Shown piece after piece: positions 15,918 to 26,009 of a stretch of DNA of 64,000 bases (positions are counted from its first letter, which is position 1; the number at the start of each line of letters is the position of its first letter). The stretch covers positions 534,369-598,368 of the forward strand of contig JAWPML010000001.1 of assembly GCA_033344915.1 (NCBI GenBank). Direction: 5' to 3'. The notes below the pieces were generated by a model, which did no database searches, had not been told where the DNA came from, and worked only from the letters and a program-made list of their open reading frames with translations. The position numbers and the translations under genes were made by a program. This DNA is from Acidimicrobiales bacterium (GTDB taxonomy: Bacteria; Actinomycetota; Acidimicrobiia; Acidimicrobiales; Aldehydirespiratoraceae).

Positions 15918-17156
15918 GTGGACGGGCGCGCGGATCTCTCGACCTGGGCGCGGAGCGGCGCGATGTGGCTGACCGGCCGGCCGGACGGTCCTCCGTCGGT
16001 CGCGCCGGCACCGCTCGCGTCGGCGATGGAGGCGGCCGCCGCCGATCTGTGCCGGGAGACGGCTCGGTGGGGACGGGCCGTGGAGGTCGACGGCCCCGCA
16101 CTGCTCGGCGAACGGGCTGCGATCACCGGGATGACCCGCAACGGCGACACGTCGGTCGGGGGTGCGGCCCGGTTCATCGCGGTGGCCGACGGATGGGTCG
16201 CCCTCAATCTCCCGCGGCCGGAGGATGTCGCGTCGCTCCCGGCGCTCGTCGGTGCCGCGATCGACCCCGGCGACTGGCCCGCCGTGGCCCGTGGGCTCGC
16301 CGCGCTCACGACCGAGGAGGTCGTCGCCCGGGCAGCCCTGCTCGGGCTCGCCGTGGGGGCGCCCGGCCGGCGCCGTACCCGCCCGGCCTCACCGGTCTCG
16401 GTGTTGTCCGGCGGCGGTCCCCGCACCCGCACCGATCGCCCGCTCGTGGTCGACCTCGGGTCCCTCTGGGCGGCGCCGCTGGCCGCCCAGTTGCTCGGCG
16501 CCGCAGGGGCGCGGGTGGTGAAGGTCGAGGGCCGTCACCGGCCCGATGGCGCGCGTCGTGGCTCCCGCGCCTTCTTCGATCTGCTCAATCACGGCAAGGA
16601 GTGCGTGAGCATCGACGTCGAAGCGGCCGAGGAGCGCGGCTTCCTCCGCCGGATCCTGGCGGGTGCGGACCTCGTGATCGAGGGATCCCGCCCGCGGGTC
16701 ATGGAGCACCTCGGCATCGATCCCGCGGCGCTGGCGGCGGCCGGCACCTCCTGGCTGTCCATCACCGCCCACGGACGCACCGGCGAGGCGGCGAATCGGA
16801 TCGGGTTCGGCGACGATGCCGCGGTGGAGGGCGGGCTGTTCGTGGCCGGTGATCCGCCCGGTTTCGTGGCCGACGCGGCGGCGGACCCGCTGACGGGCCT
16901 CGTCGCGGCCGCCTTCGGCGCGGAGCTCCTCGCGGGCGATCGTTCGGCCGTGGTCGAGGCCCCACTCGCGCGGGCGGCGTCGTGGGCGGCCCGGCCCCCG
17001 GTCGAGGCCCCCGTGGTCCGCGCCGGCGATGGCTGGGCGGTGGAGGTCGACGGTCGACTCGTGGAGGTCGCGCCACCCCGGCATCGTCCGATCCCGTCCG
17101 CCGCGCCCGCGCTCGGTGCCCACGACGAGGCGCTGCGAGCCGAGTTTCCCGGCTGA
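15918..17156 (+). CDS. Type III CoA-transferase (CaiB/BaiF family)
   Basis: A 412-residue protein. The C-terminal half shows the family core: PLVVDLGSLWAAPLAAQLLGAAGARVVKVEG, FFDLLNHGKECVSIDV, DLVIEGSRPRVMEHLGID, and SWLSITAHGRTG. The N-terminal 160 residues are less typical. Family enzymes move CoA between acids using an active-site Asp; I place it near IGFGDDAAVEGG but cannot confirm it. GTG 15918 has TACCGT 7 bases upstream and no ribosome site, so it is probably leaderless. The TetR gene follows 44 bases later. Confidence 0.82.
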   Translation: MDGRADLSTWARSGAMWLTGRPDGPPSVAPAPLASAMEAAAADLCRETARWGRAVEVDGPALLGERAAITGMTRNGDTSVGGAARFIAVADGWVALNLPRPEDVASLPALVGAAIDPGDWPAVARGLAALTTEEVVARAALLGLAVGAPGRRRTRPASPVSVLSGGGPRTRTDRPLVVDLGSLWAAPLAAQLLGAAGARVVKVEGRHRPDGARRGSRAFFDLLNHGKECVSIDVEAAEERGFLRRILAGADLVIEGSRPRVMEHLGIDPAALAAAGTSWLSITAHGRTGEAANRIGFGDDAAVEGGLFVAGDPPGFVADAAADPLTGLVAAAFGAELLAGDRSAVVEAPLARAASWAARPPVEAPVVRAGDGWAVEVDGRLVEVAPPRHRPIPSAAPALGAHDEALRAEFPG

Positions 17157-17200
17157 CCGGCTTCCGGTCGGTGCGCCGACCAGGGGTAACGTCGCCGCTC

Positions 17201-17857
17201 ATGGAGACGACACCCGCTGCCCGCGCCCCGGCCGCTCGCGCCGCGGACGGTCGCGTGCCCGGTCGGCGTGGTCGGGCGACCCGGCAACGGCTCCTCGACG
17301 AGACCCGGGCCCTGCTCGGAGACGTGTCGTTCCTCGACCTGAAGGTGGCGGACATCGCCCGCCGGGCGGGGACCTCGCCGGCGACCTTCTACCAGTACTT
17401 CTCCGACGTCGACGACGTCGTGCTGCAACTGATCGAGGCCATGGTTGCCCACGGGAGCGATGAGCTCCGCTCGTTGGTGACGGACCCCGTGTGGGAGGGC
17501 CCGGAGGCGGCGACCGGCCTCGCCGAGGGGTTCCTCACCTACTTCGACGAGCACGACGCGATGCTGCGGGCGATCGACATCGCGACGGCCGAGGGAGACG
17601 AGCGGTTCTTCGCCGCCCGGGTCCAACTGCTCAACGGCGTCTTTCTCTCGCTGCGCGAACTCGCCCGCTCGGCTCAGGCGGACGGACGACTCGCCGACGG
17701 TCTCGAGCCGGGCGCGGCGGCCGGGGTGCTGACGACGATGCTCGCCCACGTCAGTGCGCACCGCGCCGGCTTCGAGAGTTGGGGAGTGCAGCGAGAGTCC
17801 CTCGCCGGAACCATGGCGACGATCATCGATTGGACCGTTCGCAGCCACGAAGGGTGA
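17201..17857 (+). CDS. TetR-family transcriptional regulator
   Basis: A 218-residue repressor-type protein. The N-terminal helix-turn-helix is RQRLLDETRALLGDVSFLDLKVADIARRAGTSPATFYQYFSDVDDVV (about 25-75), followed by an all-helical ligand domain. ATG 17201 has TAACGT 8 bases upstream. It lies among acyl-CoA metabolism genes, so an acyl-CoA or fatty acid is a likely effector. It is a candidate owner of the palindrome at 10573-10591, though this link is only proximity. Confidence 0.88.
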   Translation: METTPAARAPAARAADGRVPGRRGRATRQRLLDETRALLGDVSFLDLKVADIARRAGTSPATFYQYFSDVDDVVLQLIEAMVAHGSDELRSLVTDPVWEGPEAATGLAEGFLTYFDEHDAMLRAIDIATAEGDERFFAARVQLLNGVFLSLRELARSAQADGRLADGLEPGAAAGVLTTMLAHVSAHRAGFESWGVQRESLAGTMATIIDWTVRSHEG

Positions 17858-17912
17858 GCGAATCACCCACCCCGAGTGGTGCGAGGTCCGTTGCGACACT
17901 AGGGTCCGGTCC

Positions 17913-18275
17913 GTGGCGAGTGGAGTGGAAAGCCTGGAGGGCACATCGGTTGTCGGCGTGGTCACCCGCGTGCGGGCGGTCGTGGACGATCCGCGTTGGG
18001 CGCTCTATGTCGGCCTCGTGGTCCTCAACGCCTTCGACCTCGTCACCACGGCGATGGTCCTCGACCGTGGCGGGAGCGAACGCAATCCCTTCGTGCAGCC
18101 CTTCGTCGAGAGCCTGTGGCAGGTCGGCATCCTGAAGGGCCTCGTCCTCGTCCTCGTGGCCTTCCTGCTCACCCGCGTCGAGGGCTCGCGGATCGCGTCA
18201 CTCGCCCTCGCCGGCACGACGGGCTGGTATCTCGCCGTCGTGTCCTGGAACGTCGCCGTTCTCACGATCGTCTGA
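17913..18275 (+). CDS. Small membrane protein, DUF5658-like
   Basis: A 120-residue protein with three hydrophobic helices. The motif LNAFDLVTTAMVLDRGGSERNPFVQP near residues 38-63 matches the DUF5658 pattern as I remember it. GTG 17913 is preceded at 7 bases by TAGGGT, supporting a leaderless start. No role can be assigned; the next gene is a carboxyltransferase on the same strand with its own promoter-like hexamer. Confidence 0.65.
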   Translation: MASGVESLEGTSVVGVVTRVRAVVDDPRWALYVGLVVLNAFDLVTTAMVLDRGGSERNPFVQPFVESLWQVGILKGLVLVLVAFLLTRVEGSRIASLALAGTTGWYLAVVSWNVAVLTIV

Positions 18276-18297
18276 CCAGGCGGTACGCTCCGGCCCG

Positions 18298-19797
18298 ATG
18301 ACGGACGGTCACGACTGGGGGGAGACGCTCGACGATCTCGAGTCGCGCCAGCGGGTCGCCCGCGCCATGGGTGGGCCCGAGAAGGTCGCCGCCCGCGTCG
18401 AAGCCGGCCGCCTCGACGCGAGGGCCCGCATCGACGGGCTGCTCGACGCCGGATCGTTCGCCGAGGTCGGCACGCTCGCGGGCGGTGGTGCGCCGGCGGA
18501 CGCGCTCGTCGCCGGGGTCGGCGCCATCGACGGCCGCCCGGTCGCCGTCGGCGCGGAGGACTTCACGACGATGGGCGGCTCGATCGGGCCCGCCGCGTCC
18601 CGCAAGCGGTGGCGGATCGCCGACATCGCCCGTCGCGAGCGGGTGCCGCTGATCATGCTGCTCGAAGGAGCCGGGCATCGCCCGCCGATGCCCGGCGATC
18701 CCGGTGGCGGTGGTCCGGGTGACCTCCAGGCCCAGGGGCGCCTCTCCGGGCTGGTGCCGATGATCTGTGGCGTGATGGGCTCGTCGGCCGGCCACGGCGC
18801 CATCACCGCACCCTTGTGCGACTGGGCCGTCATGACCGGAGACGGCGCGATCTTCACCGCCGGCCCGCCGGTCGTGCTGGCCTCGTTGGGCGAAGAGGTC
18901 ACCAAGCAGGAGCTCGGTGGTCCTGCGGTCGCCGTCGCGAGCGGCGTGGTCCACAACGTCGCGGCCGACGACGCCTCCCTGCTCGCGGACATCCGCACCT
19001 ATCTCTCGTTCTTCGGATCCTCGGCGTGGGAGCGCCCGCCGTGGGTCGACACCGGCGACCTGGAGCCGCGGCGGGTCGAGGAGATGCTCGAGATCGTCCC
19101 CCGCGACGCCAACCAGGCCTACGACATGCGCCACGCCGTGAGCAGCGTCGTCGACGGTGGCGGGTTCTTCCAGATCCAGCCGGACTTCGGACCGTCGATC
19201 GTGTGCGCGCTGGCCCGCATCGGGGGTCACGCGGTGGGTGTCGTCGCGAACCAGCCGGCCGTCATCGCCGGTTCGATCGACGTCGACGCCGCCGACAAGG
19301 CGGCCCACTTCATCCAGGTGTGCGACAGCTTCCACCTGCCGCTCGTGTTCCTCGCCGACAACCCGGGCGTGCTGGCCGGATCGGCGTCCGAGCGGGCCGG
19401 CATCCTGCGGGCCGGGGCCCGGATGTTCACCGCCCAGACCCGGGCCCGCACGGTGAAGCTCCACGTGACCATCCGTAAGGCCTACGGATTCGGGTCGTGC
19501 GTCATGGCGATGAACGGCTACGACGAACAGACGCTCTCCTACGGATTCCCCGGCGCGACACTCGGCGCGATGGGCGCGCAGGGAGCGGGCAATGCGGTGG
19601 GCGCCGACGACGAGACCCGGGCCGCGCTGCGCCAGGCCGAGTTGGAGTCGAGCTATCGCTCGGCGGCCGGCCTCGGCTTCGACGAACTGATCGATCCGCG
19701 CGACCTTCGCACCGTGCTACTGACGGGTCTGGATCTGAGTGCTCGCCGTCGGGCCGGCGCGGCCGAACCGGTCGCCCGGGTCGGGATCACGCCCTAG
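18298..19797 (+). CDS. Acyl-CoA carboxyltransferase (beta subunit-like)
   Basis: A 499-residue protein of the carboxyltransferase fold, as in the beta subunits of propionyl-/methylcrotonyl-CoA carboxylases. The N-half has RIDGLLDAGSFAEVG and EDFTTMGGSIG; the C-half has LVFLADNPGVLAG and VTIRKAYGFGSCVMAMNGYDEQ. No biotin carboxylase or BCCP gene is nearby, so a partner must be encoded elsewhere or the protein acts differently. ATG 18298 has TACGCT 8 bases upstream. Its stop directly abuts the convergent serC stop. Confidence 0.85.
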   Translation: MTDGHDWGETLDDLESRQRVARAMGGPEKVAARVEAGRLDARARIDGLLDAGSFAEVGTLAGGGAPADALVAGVGAIDGRPVAVGAEDFTTMGGSIGPAASRKRWRIADIARRERVPLIMLLEGAGHRPPMPGDPGGGGPGDLQAQGRLSGLVPMICGVMGSSAGHGAITAPLCDWAVMTGDGAIFTAGPPVVLASLGEEVTKQELGGPAVAVASGVVHNVAADDASLLADIRTYLSFFGSSAWERPPWVDTGDLEPRRVEEMLEIVPRDANQAYDMRHAVSSVVDGGGFFQIQPDFGPSIVCALARIGGHAVGVVANQPAVIAGSIDVDAADKAAHFIQVCDSFHLPLVFLADNPGVLAGSASERAGILRAGARMFTAQTRARTVKLHVTIRKAYGFGSCVMAMNGYDEQTLSYGFPGATLGAMGAQGAGNAVGADDETRAALRQAELESSYRSAAGLGFDELIDPRDLRTVLLTGLDLSARRRAGAAEPVARVGITP

Positions 19798-20919
19798 TCA
19801 GAGCGCGCCGATGACGTGGTCGATGCAGTGGGTGAGCGCCTCGACGTCGCTCGGCTCGATCGCCGGGAACAGACCGATGCGAAGCTGGTTGCGGCCGAGC
19901 TTGCGGTAGCCGCCGGTGTCGAGGATGCCGTTGCGGCGCAGCACCTCGACGAGGACGTCGGCGTCGATCGTGTCGTCGAAGTCGATGGTGCCCACGACCT
20001 TGGAGCGCTGCTCCTCGATCTGCACGAACGGTGACGCCGCGTCGCTCGCCTCCGCCCAGCCGTAGAGGATCTCGGCGGACCGGGCCGAGCGGCCGGCGGA
20101 CCAGGAGAGACCGCCGTTGTCGTTGAACCAGTTCACCGTGTTGGCGGTGAGGAACACCGTCGCGAGGGCCGGGGTGTTGTAGGTCTGGTCCTTGCGGGAG
20201 TTGTCGAGCGCGATCTTCAGGTCGAGCGACGGAGGGACCCAACGGTCCGATGCGGCGATCCGCTCGATGCGGTCGATCGCGGCCGGCGACATCATCGCGA
20301 TCCACAGGCCGCCGTCGGAGGCCAGCGCCTTCTGCGGGGCGAAGTAGTAGACGTCGGTCGCCGTGGCGTCGAACATCAACCCGCCCGCGGCCGAGGTGGC
20401 GTCGAGCATCATCAGCTGGCCGTCGCCCGCGGGCCGCACCGGCTGGACCATGACGCCGGTCGAGGTCTCGTTGTGGGGGTAGCAGTAGGCGTCCACCCCC
20501 GAGACGGGGTCGAGGGGCGGATGGGTGCCCGGCTCGGATTCGCTGATCGAGGGTTCGTCGAGATGGGGTGCTGCGGCCACGCCCTTGGCGAACTTGCTGG
20601 AGAACTCGCCGAAGCTGAGATGGTGGCTGCGCTGCTCGATGAGGCCGAAGGTGGCGCAGTCCCAGAAGCCCGTGGACCCGCCGTTGCCGAGCACGATCTC
20701 GTAGCCGTCCGGCGCCCGCAACAGCTCGGCGAGGCCGTTGCGGAGCTCGGCGACGACCAGCTGGACGGGGAGCTGGCGGTGCGACGTCCCCATGTAGTCG
20801 GTGGCGCGGGCGCGGAGGGCGTCGAGCGCCTCCGGACGAACCTTCGTGGGGCCGCTGCAGAAGCGGCCGTCCGCGGGGAGGAGATCGGGCGGGATGGTGA
20901 TGTCAGGCACGGCGTTCAC
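19798..20919 (-). CDS. serC: Phosphoserine aminotransferase
   Basis: A 373-residue PLP enzyme converting 3-phosphohydroxypyruvate to phosphoserine. It starts ...[29 protein letters not shown], the N-terminus of the mycobacterial-type SerC. The PLP-lysine is in [16 protein letters not shown], and substrate motifs include MGTSHRQ and NETSTGVM. serA, the preceding pathway step, lies at 26010 on the other strand. GTG 20919 is the start and is divergent from the aminotransferase at 20991. Confidence 0.93.
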   Translation of the reverse strand: MNAVPDITIPPDLLPADGRFCSGPTKVRPEALDALRARATDYMGTSHRQLPVQLVVAELRNGLAELLRAPDGYEIVLGNGGSTGFWDCATFGLIEQRSHHLSFGEFSSKFAKGVAAAPHLDEPSISESEPGTHPPLDPVSGVDAYCYPHNETSTGVMVQPVRPAGDGQLMMLDATSAAGGLMFDATATDVYYFAPQKALASDGGLWIAMMSPAAIDRIERIAASDRWVPPSLDLKIALDNSRKDQTYNTPALATVFLTANTVNWFNDNGGLSWSAGRSARSAEILYGWAEASDAASPFVQIEEQRSKVVGTIDFDDTIDADVLVEVLRRNGILDTGGYRKLGRNQLRIGLFPAIEPSDVEALTHCIDHVIGAL

Positions 20920-20990
20920 CCCCGCAATGGTCGCAGGAAATGGGCGAAACCGTCGCGCGTGGTGCTGGTTTCTTCGTAGTCTCGGCCTCC

Positions 20991-22199
20991 ATGAGCACAG
21001 AGTCGAACACCGGACGTATCTCCCGCCGCGTGGGTGCCATTGCGCCCTCGGCCACCCTCGCCGTGTCGAACAAGGCGAAGGCGTTGAAGGCGGCCGGTGA
21101 GAACGTCATCGGCTTCGGTGCGGGTGAACCGGACTTCGCGACGCCGGCTCACATCGTGGAGGCGGCGGTCGACGCCTGCCGCAACCCGGTGAACCACAAG
21201 TACTCGCCCGTCGGCGGACTCCCGGAGCTCAAGGAGGCGCTCGCCGCGAAGACGCAGCGCGACAGCGGTTTCGTGTGCGAGCCGGCCGACATCCTCGTGA
21301 CCAACGGCGGCAAGCACGCCGTGTACAACACCTTCGAGGCGCTCCTGAACCCGGGTGACGAGGTGCTGCTGCCCACGCCGTACTGGACGACCTACCCCGA
21401 GCCCATCGCCCTGGCCGGCGGGGTCACCGTCCCGGTCCTCACCACCGCGCCGAACGGGTTCCGTGCGTCGGTCGATCAGCTGGAGGCGGCCCGCACCGAC
21501 CGCACCAAGGCCCTCGTCTTCGTCTCACCGTCCAACCCGACCGGCGCCGTCTACCCCCGCGAGGAGATCGAGGCGATCGGCCGCTGGGCGGTCGAGCACG
21601 GCATCTGGGTGATCACCGACGAGATCTACGAACACCTCGTCTACGGCGACAACGAGTTCCACTCGCTGCCCGTCGTCGTGCCCGAGATCGCGGACACGTG
21701 CGTCGTGCTGAACGGCGTCGCCAAGACCTACGCGATGACAGGGTGGAGGGTCGGCTGGATGATCGGGCCCTCCGACGTGATCAAGGCGGCGCAGAACCTC
21801 CAGTCCCACTCCACCAGCAACGTCTGCAATGTCGCCCAGGCCGCCGCGCTCGCCGCGGTGTCGGGCCCGCTCGATGCGGTGCACGAGATGCGGGAGGCGT
21901 TCGATCGCCGCCGCCGCACCATGCATTCGCTGCTGAGCGGCATCGACGGGGTGGACTGTCCCGAGCCCCAGGGCGCGTTCTACGCCTACCCGGATTTCTC
22001 GGGCGTGCTCGGTCGCACGTTCCAGGGCCACACGCCGCAGACGACACTCGAGCTCGCCGACATCCTCCTGGAGGAGGCGAAGGTCGCGATCGTGCCGGGG
22101 GAGGCCTTCGGCGTCGGGGGCGGCGCCCGACTGTCGTTCGCACTCGGCGACGACGACCTCGGCGAAGGGGTCGGACGCATCGTGGAGTTCCTGTCCTGA
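20991..22199 (+). CDS. Aspartate aminotransferase (class I, Ib-type)
   Basis: A 402-residue PLP enzyme. Typical blocks are [65 protein letters not shown] and [18 protein letters not shown] with the PLP-binding Lys. This is the Ib subgroup found in thermophiles and actinobacteria. It probably makes aspartate from oxaloacetate and glutamate. ATG 20991 has TAGTCT 8 bases upstream. Its stop overlaps the likely start of the S9 peptidase. Confidence 0.9.
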   Translation: MSTESNTGRISRRVGAIAPSATLAVSNKAKALKAAGENVIGFGAGEPDFATPAHIVEAAVDACRNPVNHKYSPVGGLPELKEALAAKTQRDSGFVCEPADILVTNGGKHAVYNTFEALLNPGDEVLLPTPYWTTYPEPIALAGGVTVPVLTTAPNGFRASVDQLEAARTDRTKALVFVSPSNPTGAVYPREEIEAIGRWAVEHGIWVITDEIYEHLVYGDNEFHSLPVVVPEIADTCVVLNGVAKTYAMTGWRVGWMIGPSDVIKAAQNLQSHSTSNVCNVAQAAALAAVSGPLDAVHEMREAFDRRRRTMHSLLSGIDGVDCPEPQGAFYAYPDFSGVLGRTFQGHTPQTTLELADILLEEAKVAIVPGEAFGVGGGARLSFALGDDDLGEGVGRIVEFLS

Positions 22200-24112
22200 G
22201 CTCCGAACCCACCCTCACGCCCTACGGGGCCTGGTCGTCGCCGATCACGGCGGCGTCGCTCGTCGAGGGCGCGGTCGGCATCAGTGAGGTCCGCACCGAC
22301 GGCGACGCCGTCTGGTGGGCCGAATCGCGTCCGAGTGAGGGGGGCCGCACGGCGCTGATGCGTACCCCGGCCCCATCGGATCAGCCGGCGCGCGGGCCGG
22401 TCATCCCCGTGGAGGTCACGCCGCCGGAGGCCAACGTGCGCACCCTCGTGCACGAGTACGGCGGCGGATCGTGGTGGCTCGGCGACGGCGGGGTCTTCTG
22501 GGTGGACCTGGCCGACCAACGCCTGCGGTTCACCGACGACACCGGCACCACGCTCATCACCCCTGATCCGCCGACCCCGCGCGGGCACCGCTACGCCGAC
22601 GGCGTGGTCACGGCGGACGGACGGTTCAGCATCTGCGTCCGTGAGTGCCACGACGGTGACGGCGAGCCGGTCAACGAGATCGCGGCGGTCGCCAACGACG
22701 GGTCCGGGGTGTCGTCCCTCTGGGACAGGGGCGACTTCGTGTCGTCGCCGCGGCTCAGCGCCGACGGGAACCATCTCGCGTTCATCTCGTGGGACCACCC
22801 GGAGATGCCGTGGACCCGGACCCGCCTCCACGTGCATGCCTTCGCCGACGGCGAGATCGGTGACGAACTGATCCGGCTCGACGGCGACCGGGCGTTCTGC
22901 GAGCCGGACTGGGTCGACGATCAGCTCCACGTGGTCGTCGACGCCGACGGATGGTGGAACCTCCATGCCGTCGATCTCGTCGATGCGTCGCTCACGCCGG
23001 TGCTGGCCGGGCCCTTCGAGATCGCCACGCCGCCGTGGGTGTTCGGCATGCAGCGCTGGGCCTGCCTCGACGGCACCATCGTCGCCGTCGCCGCCCTGCC
23101 GACCGGCGACGAACTGATCGTGGGCGGTCGCACGATCACCACGGTGGACAGTTCGATCAACTCGCTCCACGCCGGGCGCGCACAACTCGTCTGTGCCGGC
23201 GCCGGCTACGACCACGAGACCGAGGTCGTCGCCCTGACGATCACCGACGGCACGCCGACCCGACACGCGGTGAAGCCGGCGCGGGCCCTCCCGTTCGACC
23301 GCGGGTTCCTCGTCGAGCCCGAGTTCATCTCGTTCCCGACGGGTGACGGCGGGACCGAGACCGCCCACGGGCTCTACTACCCGCCGGCCAACCCCGATCA
23401 CCGCGCGCCGGACGGGGAACGGCCGCCGCTGCTCGTGCTCGCCCACGGCGGGCCGACCGCCCAGGCACGCCGCCAGCTCCAGACCGCGATCCTGTTCTGG
23501 ACATCACGCGGGATCGCGGTCGTCGACGTCGACTATCGCGGATCCACCGGCTACGGCCGCGAGTACCGCCAGGCCCTCGACGGGCGGTGGGGTGTGGCCG
23601 ACGTGGAGGATTGTGTCGCCGCGGCGCGCCACCTCGCCGACCGCGGCGACGTCGACGCCGACCGGCTGATGATCCGCGGCGGCAGCGCCGGCGGGTTCAC
23701 GGTCCTGTCCGCTCTCGCGTTCCACGACGTGTTCGCGGTCGGGGCGAGCCGGTACGGCGTGGCCGACCTCGAAGCGCTGGCGACCGAGACCCACAAGTTC
23801 GAGGCCCGCTACCTCGACTCGCTCGTGGGGCCCTATCCGGAGGCGAAGGACGTCTACGACGCCCGCTCGCCGATCAACCATGTGGACCGATTCGCCGCGC
23901 CGATGATCGTGCTCCAGGGCGACGAGGACGAGGTCGTGCCGCCGAACCAGAGCGAGATGATCGTCGACGCCCTCCGGGCGAAGGGCATCGAGGTGGAGTA
24001 CCTCCTGTTCGAGGGCGAGCAGCACGGGTTCCGCAAGGCGGAGAACATCGTTGCGGCGCTCGAGGCCGAGCTCGCGTTCTTCGGTCGCATCCTGGGCTTC
24101 ACCCCGGCGTGA
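22196..24112 (+). CDS. S9 prolyl-oligopeptidase family serine peptidase
   Basis: A 638-residue cytoplasmic-type peptidase: beta-propeller N-half, alpha/beta-hydrolase C-half. The catalytic triad is visible as Ser in [10 protein letters not shown], Asp in [11 protein letters not shown] and His in [11 protein letters not shown]. The N-terminus must be near [27 protein letters not shown], because relatives begin with this segment, yet no ATG, GTG or TTG lies in frame between the upstream gene's end and this point. The best start is CTG 22196, which overlaps the aminotransferase TGA as CTGA. The next in-frame ATG, in the TALMRTP segment, would delete conserved sequence. Confidence 0.85.
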   Translation: MSSEPTLTPYGAWSSPITAASLVEGAVGISEVRTDGDAVWWAESRPSEGGRTALMRTPAPSDQPARGPVIPVEVTPPEANVRTLVHEYGGGSWWLGDGGVFWVDLADQRLRFTDDTGTTLITPDPPTPRGHRYADGVVTADGRFSICVRECHDGDGEPVNEIAAVANDGSGVSSLWDRGDFVSSPRLSADGNHLAFISWDHPEMPWTRTRLHVHAFADGEIGDELIRLDGDRAFCEPDWVDDQLHVVVDADGWWNLHAVDLVDASLTPVLAGPFEIATPPWVFGMQRWACLDGTIVAVAALPTGDELIVGGRTITTVDSSINSLHAGRAQLVCAGAGYDHETEVVALTITDGTPTRHAVKPARALPFDRGFLVEPEFISFPTGDGGTETAHGLYYPPANPDHRAPDGERPPLLVLAHGGPTAQARRQLQTAILFWTSRGIAVVDVDYRGSTGYGREYRQALDGRWGVADVEDCVAAARHLADRGDVDADRLMIRGGSAGGFTVLSALAFHDVFAVGASRYGVADLEALATETHKFEARYLDSLVGPYPEAKDVYDARSPINHVDRFAAPMIVLQGDEDEVVPPNQSEMIVDALRAKGIEVEYLLFEGEQHGFRKAENIVAALEAELAFFGRILGFTPA

Positions 24113-24149
24113 CCCGGCCGGGCCGGACGCGGCCCGTACCATCGAGAGC

Positions 24150-25952
24150 ATGCCGAGAGTCGTGATCGCCGTCGTCGGCCTGCTGGCGATGCTCCTCGGT
24201 TCCGTGGCCCCCGCGCAGGCGGACGAGCCGATCGTGCTGTCGGTCATCGTCACCGACGCCGGTGGCACGCCGCTGGCCGGTGCCACGGTGGAGGTGGACG
24301 ACGAGTCGGCCGTGACCGACCGTGTCGGCCGCGCCCGCATCGCCGGTGCGAACGCCGGGACCGTGGTCGTCACGCACCCCCGCTTCACGCCGACGGTCGT
24401 CGAATGGACCGGCGCCGGTGATCGCCTCCGGATCGCGCTCGGCGCCGTCACCCTTCGCGCCCTGCACGTGAACGGCAACGTCCCCGGCACCGCGCGATGG
24501 GACGAGCTGCTCGAGGTGGCGGATCGCACCGCGCTCAACGCCGTGATGCTCGATATGAAGGACGAGTCGGGCACGGTGTGGCCGGCGTGGAGCGGCACGG
24601 CGCCCGCGCCGGACGGGCTCGGACGGTGGGATCTGTCCACGATCGCCACGGAGTTGGAGGACCGGGGCCTGAAGCTGATCGTGCGCGTCGTCGCCTTCCA
24701 GGACCCGAAGTTCGCGGACGTGGCGCCGGCCGCCGCGGTCCACGACACGGCGGTCGGCGGCCCGTTCCGTCGGGCCGGGCAGGCGTTTCTCGACCCCAGC
24801 GACGATGTCGCCCGGCGCTACGTCCGGGAGCTGGTCGTTGCCGCCTGTCAGGCCGGCGTCCACGAGGTGCAGCTCGATTACATCCGGTTCCCCGACGGCA
24901 TGTCCCCGCGGCTGCGGTTCGACGCCACGGACCCGGCCGACGCCGAGGCACGCAGCGACACGATCACGAGCTTCATCAGCGAGCTCCAGGACGAGATCGG
25001 GGACTGCGTCCTCGCTGCCGACATCTTCGGGTTCATCACGTCGGTGGACTCCGATGGTGGGATCGGTCAGCAGCTCGAGGCGATGGCGGCCGTGGCGGAC
25101 GTGTTGTCCCCGATGGTGTACCCGAACCACTGGAGTTCGGGTTGGTTCGGCTTCTCCTCACCGGCAGCGAATCCGGGAGGGGTGGTGCGAGCCTCGATGG
25201 CGAACGCCGTCGAACGGGTCGGTGGCCGGACAACACTGCGCCCGTGGCTCCAGGACTTCGGTGGGTACGGCGACGCGGAGGTGCGTGCCCAGATCGACGC
25301 GGCCGACGAACTCGGTCTCGGTTGGATGATCTGGAACTCCGCCAGCACGTTCCACACCGCGGCGCTGCCGACCGACGCCGAGGTGCGCACGCCCGACGAG
25401 CCGCCCGCTCCCGTGCACGAATTACTGCCGGCGAGCGGCTTTTGGGATGTGCCGAAGTCGTCGACCTTCTCCGGCGATGTCGCGTGGCTCGGTGAGACCG
25501 GCATCACCCGGGGCTGCAATCCGCCCTGGCGCGACGAGTTCTGCCCGAAACGGGGCGTGACCCGGGCCGAAGCCGCCACCTTCCTGGTGCGGGCGCTCGA
25601 CCTCCCGGCATCCTCGGTCGACCACTTCCGCGATGACGACGGGAACACCCACGAGGCCGCCATCGACGCGCTGGCCGACGCGGGCATCACGAGGGGATGC
25701 AGCGCCACGACGTTCTGTCCGGATCAGGTGCTGACCCGGGAGCAGATGGCGTCGCTCCTGGCCCGAGCACTCGGTCTTCCCCGATCGCCCACGGACACGT
25801 TCGTGGACGACGACATGTCGACCCACCGAGCCGACATCGAGCGGATCGCAGCCGCCGGAATCACCCGCGGCTGCACCCCGGACCGCTTCTGTCCGCGGGA
25901 TCCGGTCACCCGCGATCAGCTCGCCGCGTTCCTGCATCGTGCCCTCGCGTGA
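24150..25952 (+). CDS. Secreted glycoside-hydrolase-like protein (DUF4015) with SLH repeats
   Basis: A 600-residue exported protein. A signal peptide (1-24, ending APAQA) is followed by a carboxypeptidase-regulatory-like beta domain (30-105), a DUF4015-type TIM-barrel domain (110-400: NAVMLDMKDESGTV, QLDYIRFPDG, ADIFGF, DVLSPMVYPNHW) and three SLH-type repeats (430-600: FWDVPKSSTF, HFRDDDGNTH and TFVDDDMSTH, each followed by ITRGC...FCP). The SLH part should fix it to the cell envelope, where the barrel could act on a polysaccharide. ATG 24150 has TACCAT 7 bases upstream. Confidence 0.88.
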   Translation: MPRVVIAVVGLLAMLLGSVAPAQADEPIVLSVIVTDAGGTPLAGATVEVDDESAVTDRVGRARIAGANAGTVVVTHPRFTPTVVEWTGAGDRLRIALGAVTLRALHVNGNVPGTARWDELLEVADRTALNAVMLDMKDESGTVWPAWSGTAPAPDGLGRWDLSTIATELEDRGLKLIVRVVAFQDPKFADVAPAAAVHDTAVGGPFRRAGQAFLDPSDDVARRYVRELVVAACQAGVHEVQLDYIRFPDGMSPRLRFDATDPADAEARSDTITSFISELQDEIGDCVLAADIFGFITSVDSDGGIGQQLEAMAAVADVLSPMVYPNHWSSGWFGFSSPAANPGGVVRASMANAVERVGGRTTLRPWLQDFGGYGDAEVRAQIDAADELGLGWMIWNSASTFHTAALPTDAEVRTPDEPPAPVHELLPASGFWDVPKSSTFSGDVAWLGETGITRGCNPPWRDEFCPKRGVTRAEAATFLVRALDLPASSVDHFRDDDGNTHEAAIDALADAGITRGCSATTFCPDQVLTREQMASLLARALGLPRSPTDTFVDDDMSTHRADIERIAAAGITRGCTPDRFCPRDPVTRDQLAAFLHRALA

Positions 25953-26009
25953 CGAAGAACCGGTGAAACCGAGTTGGCGGGCCGCCGGCCCACAGCCAGG
26001 ATGACGGGC

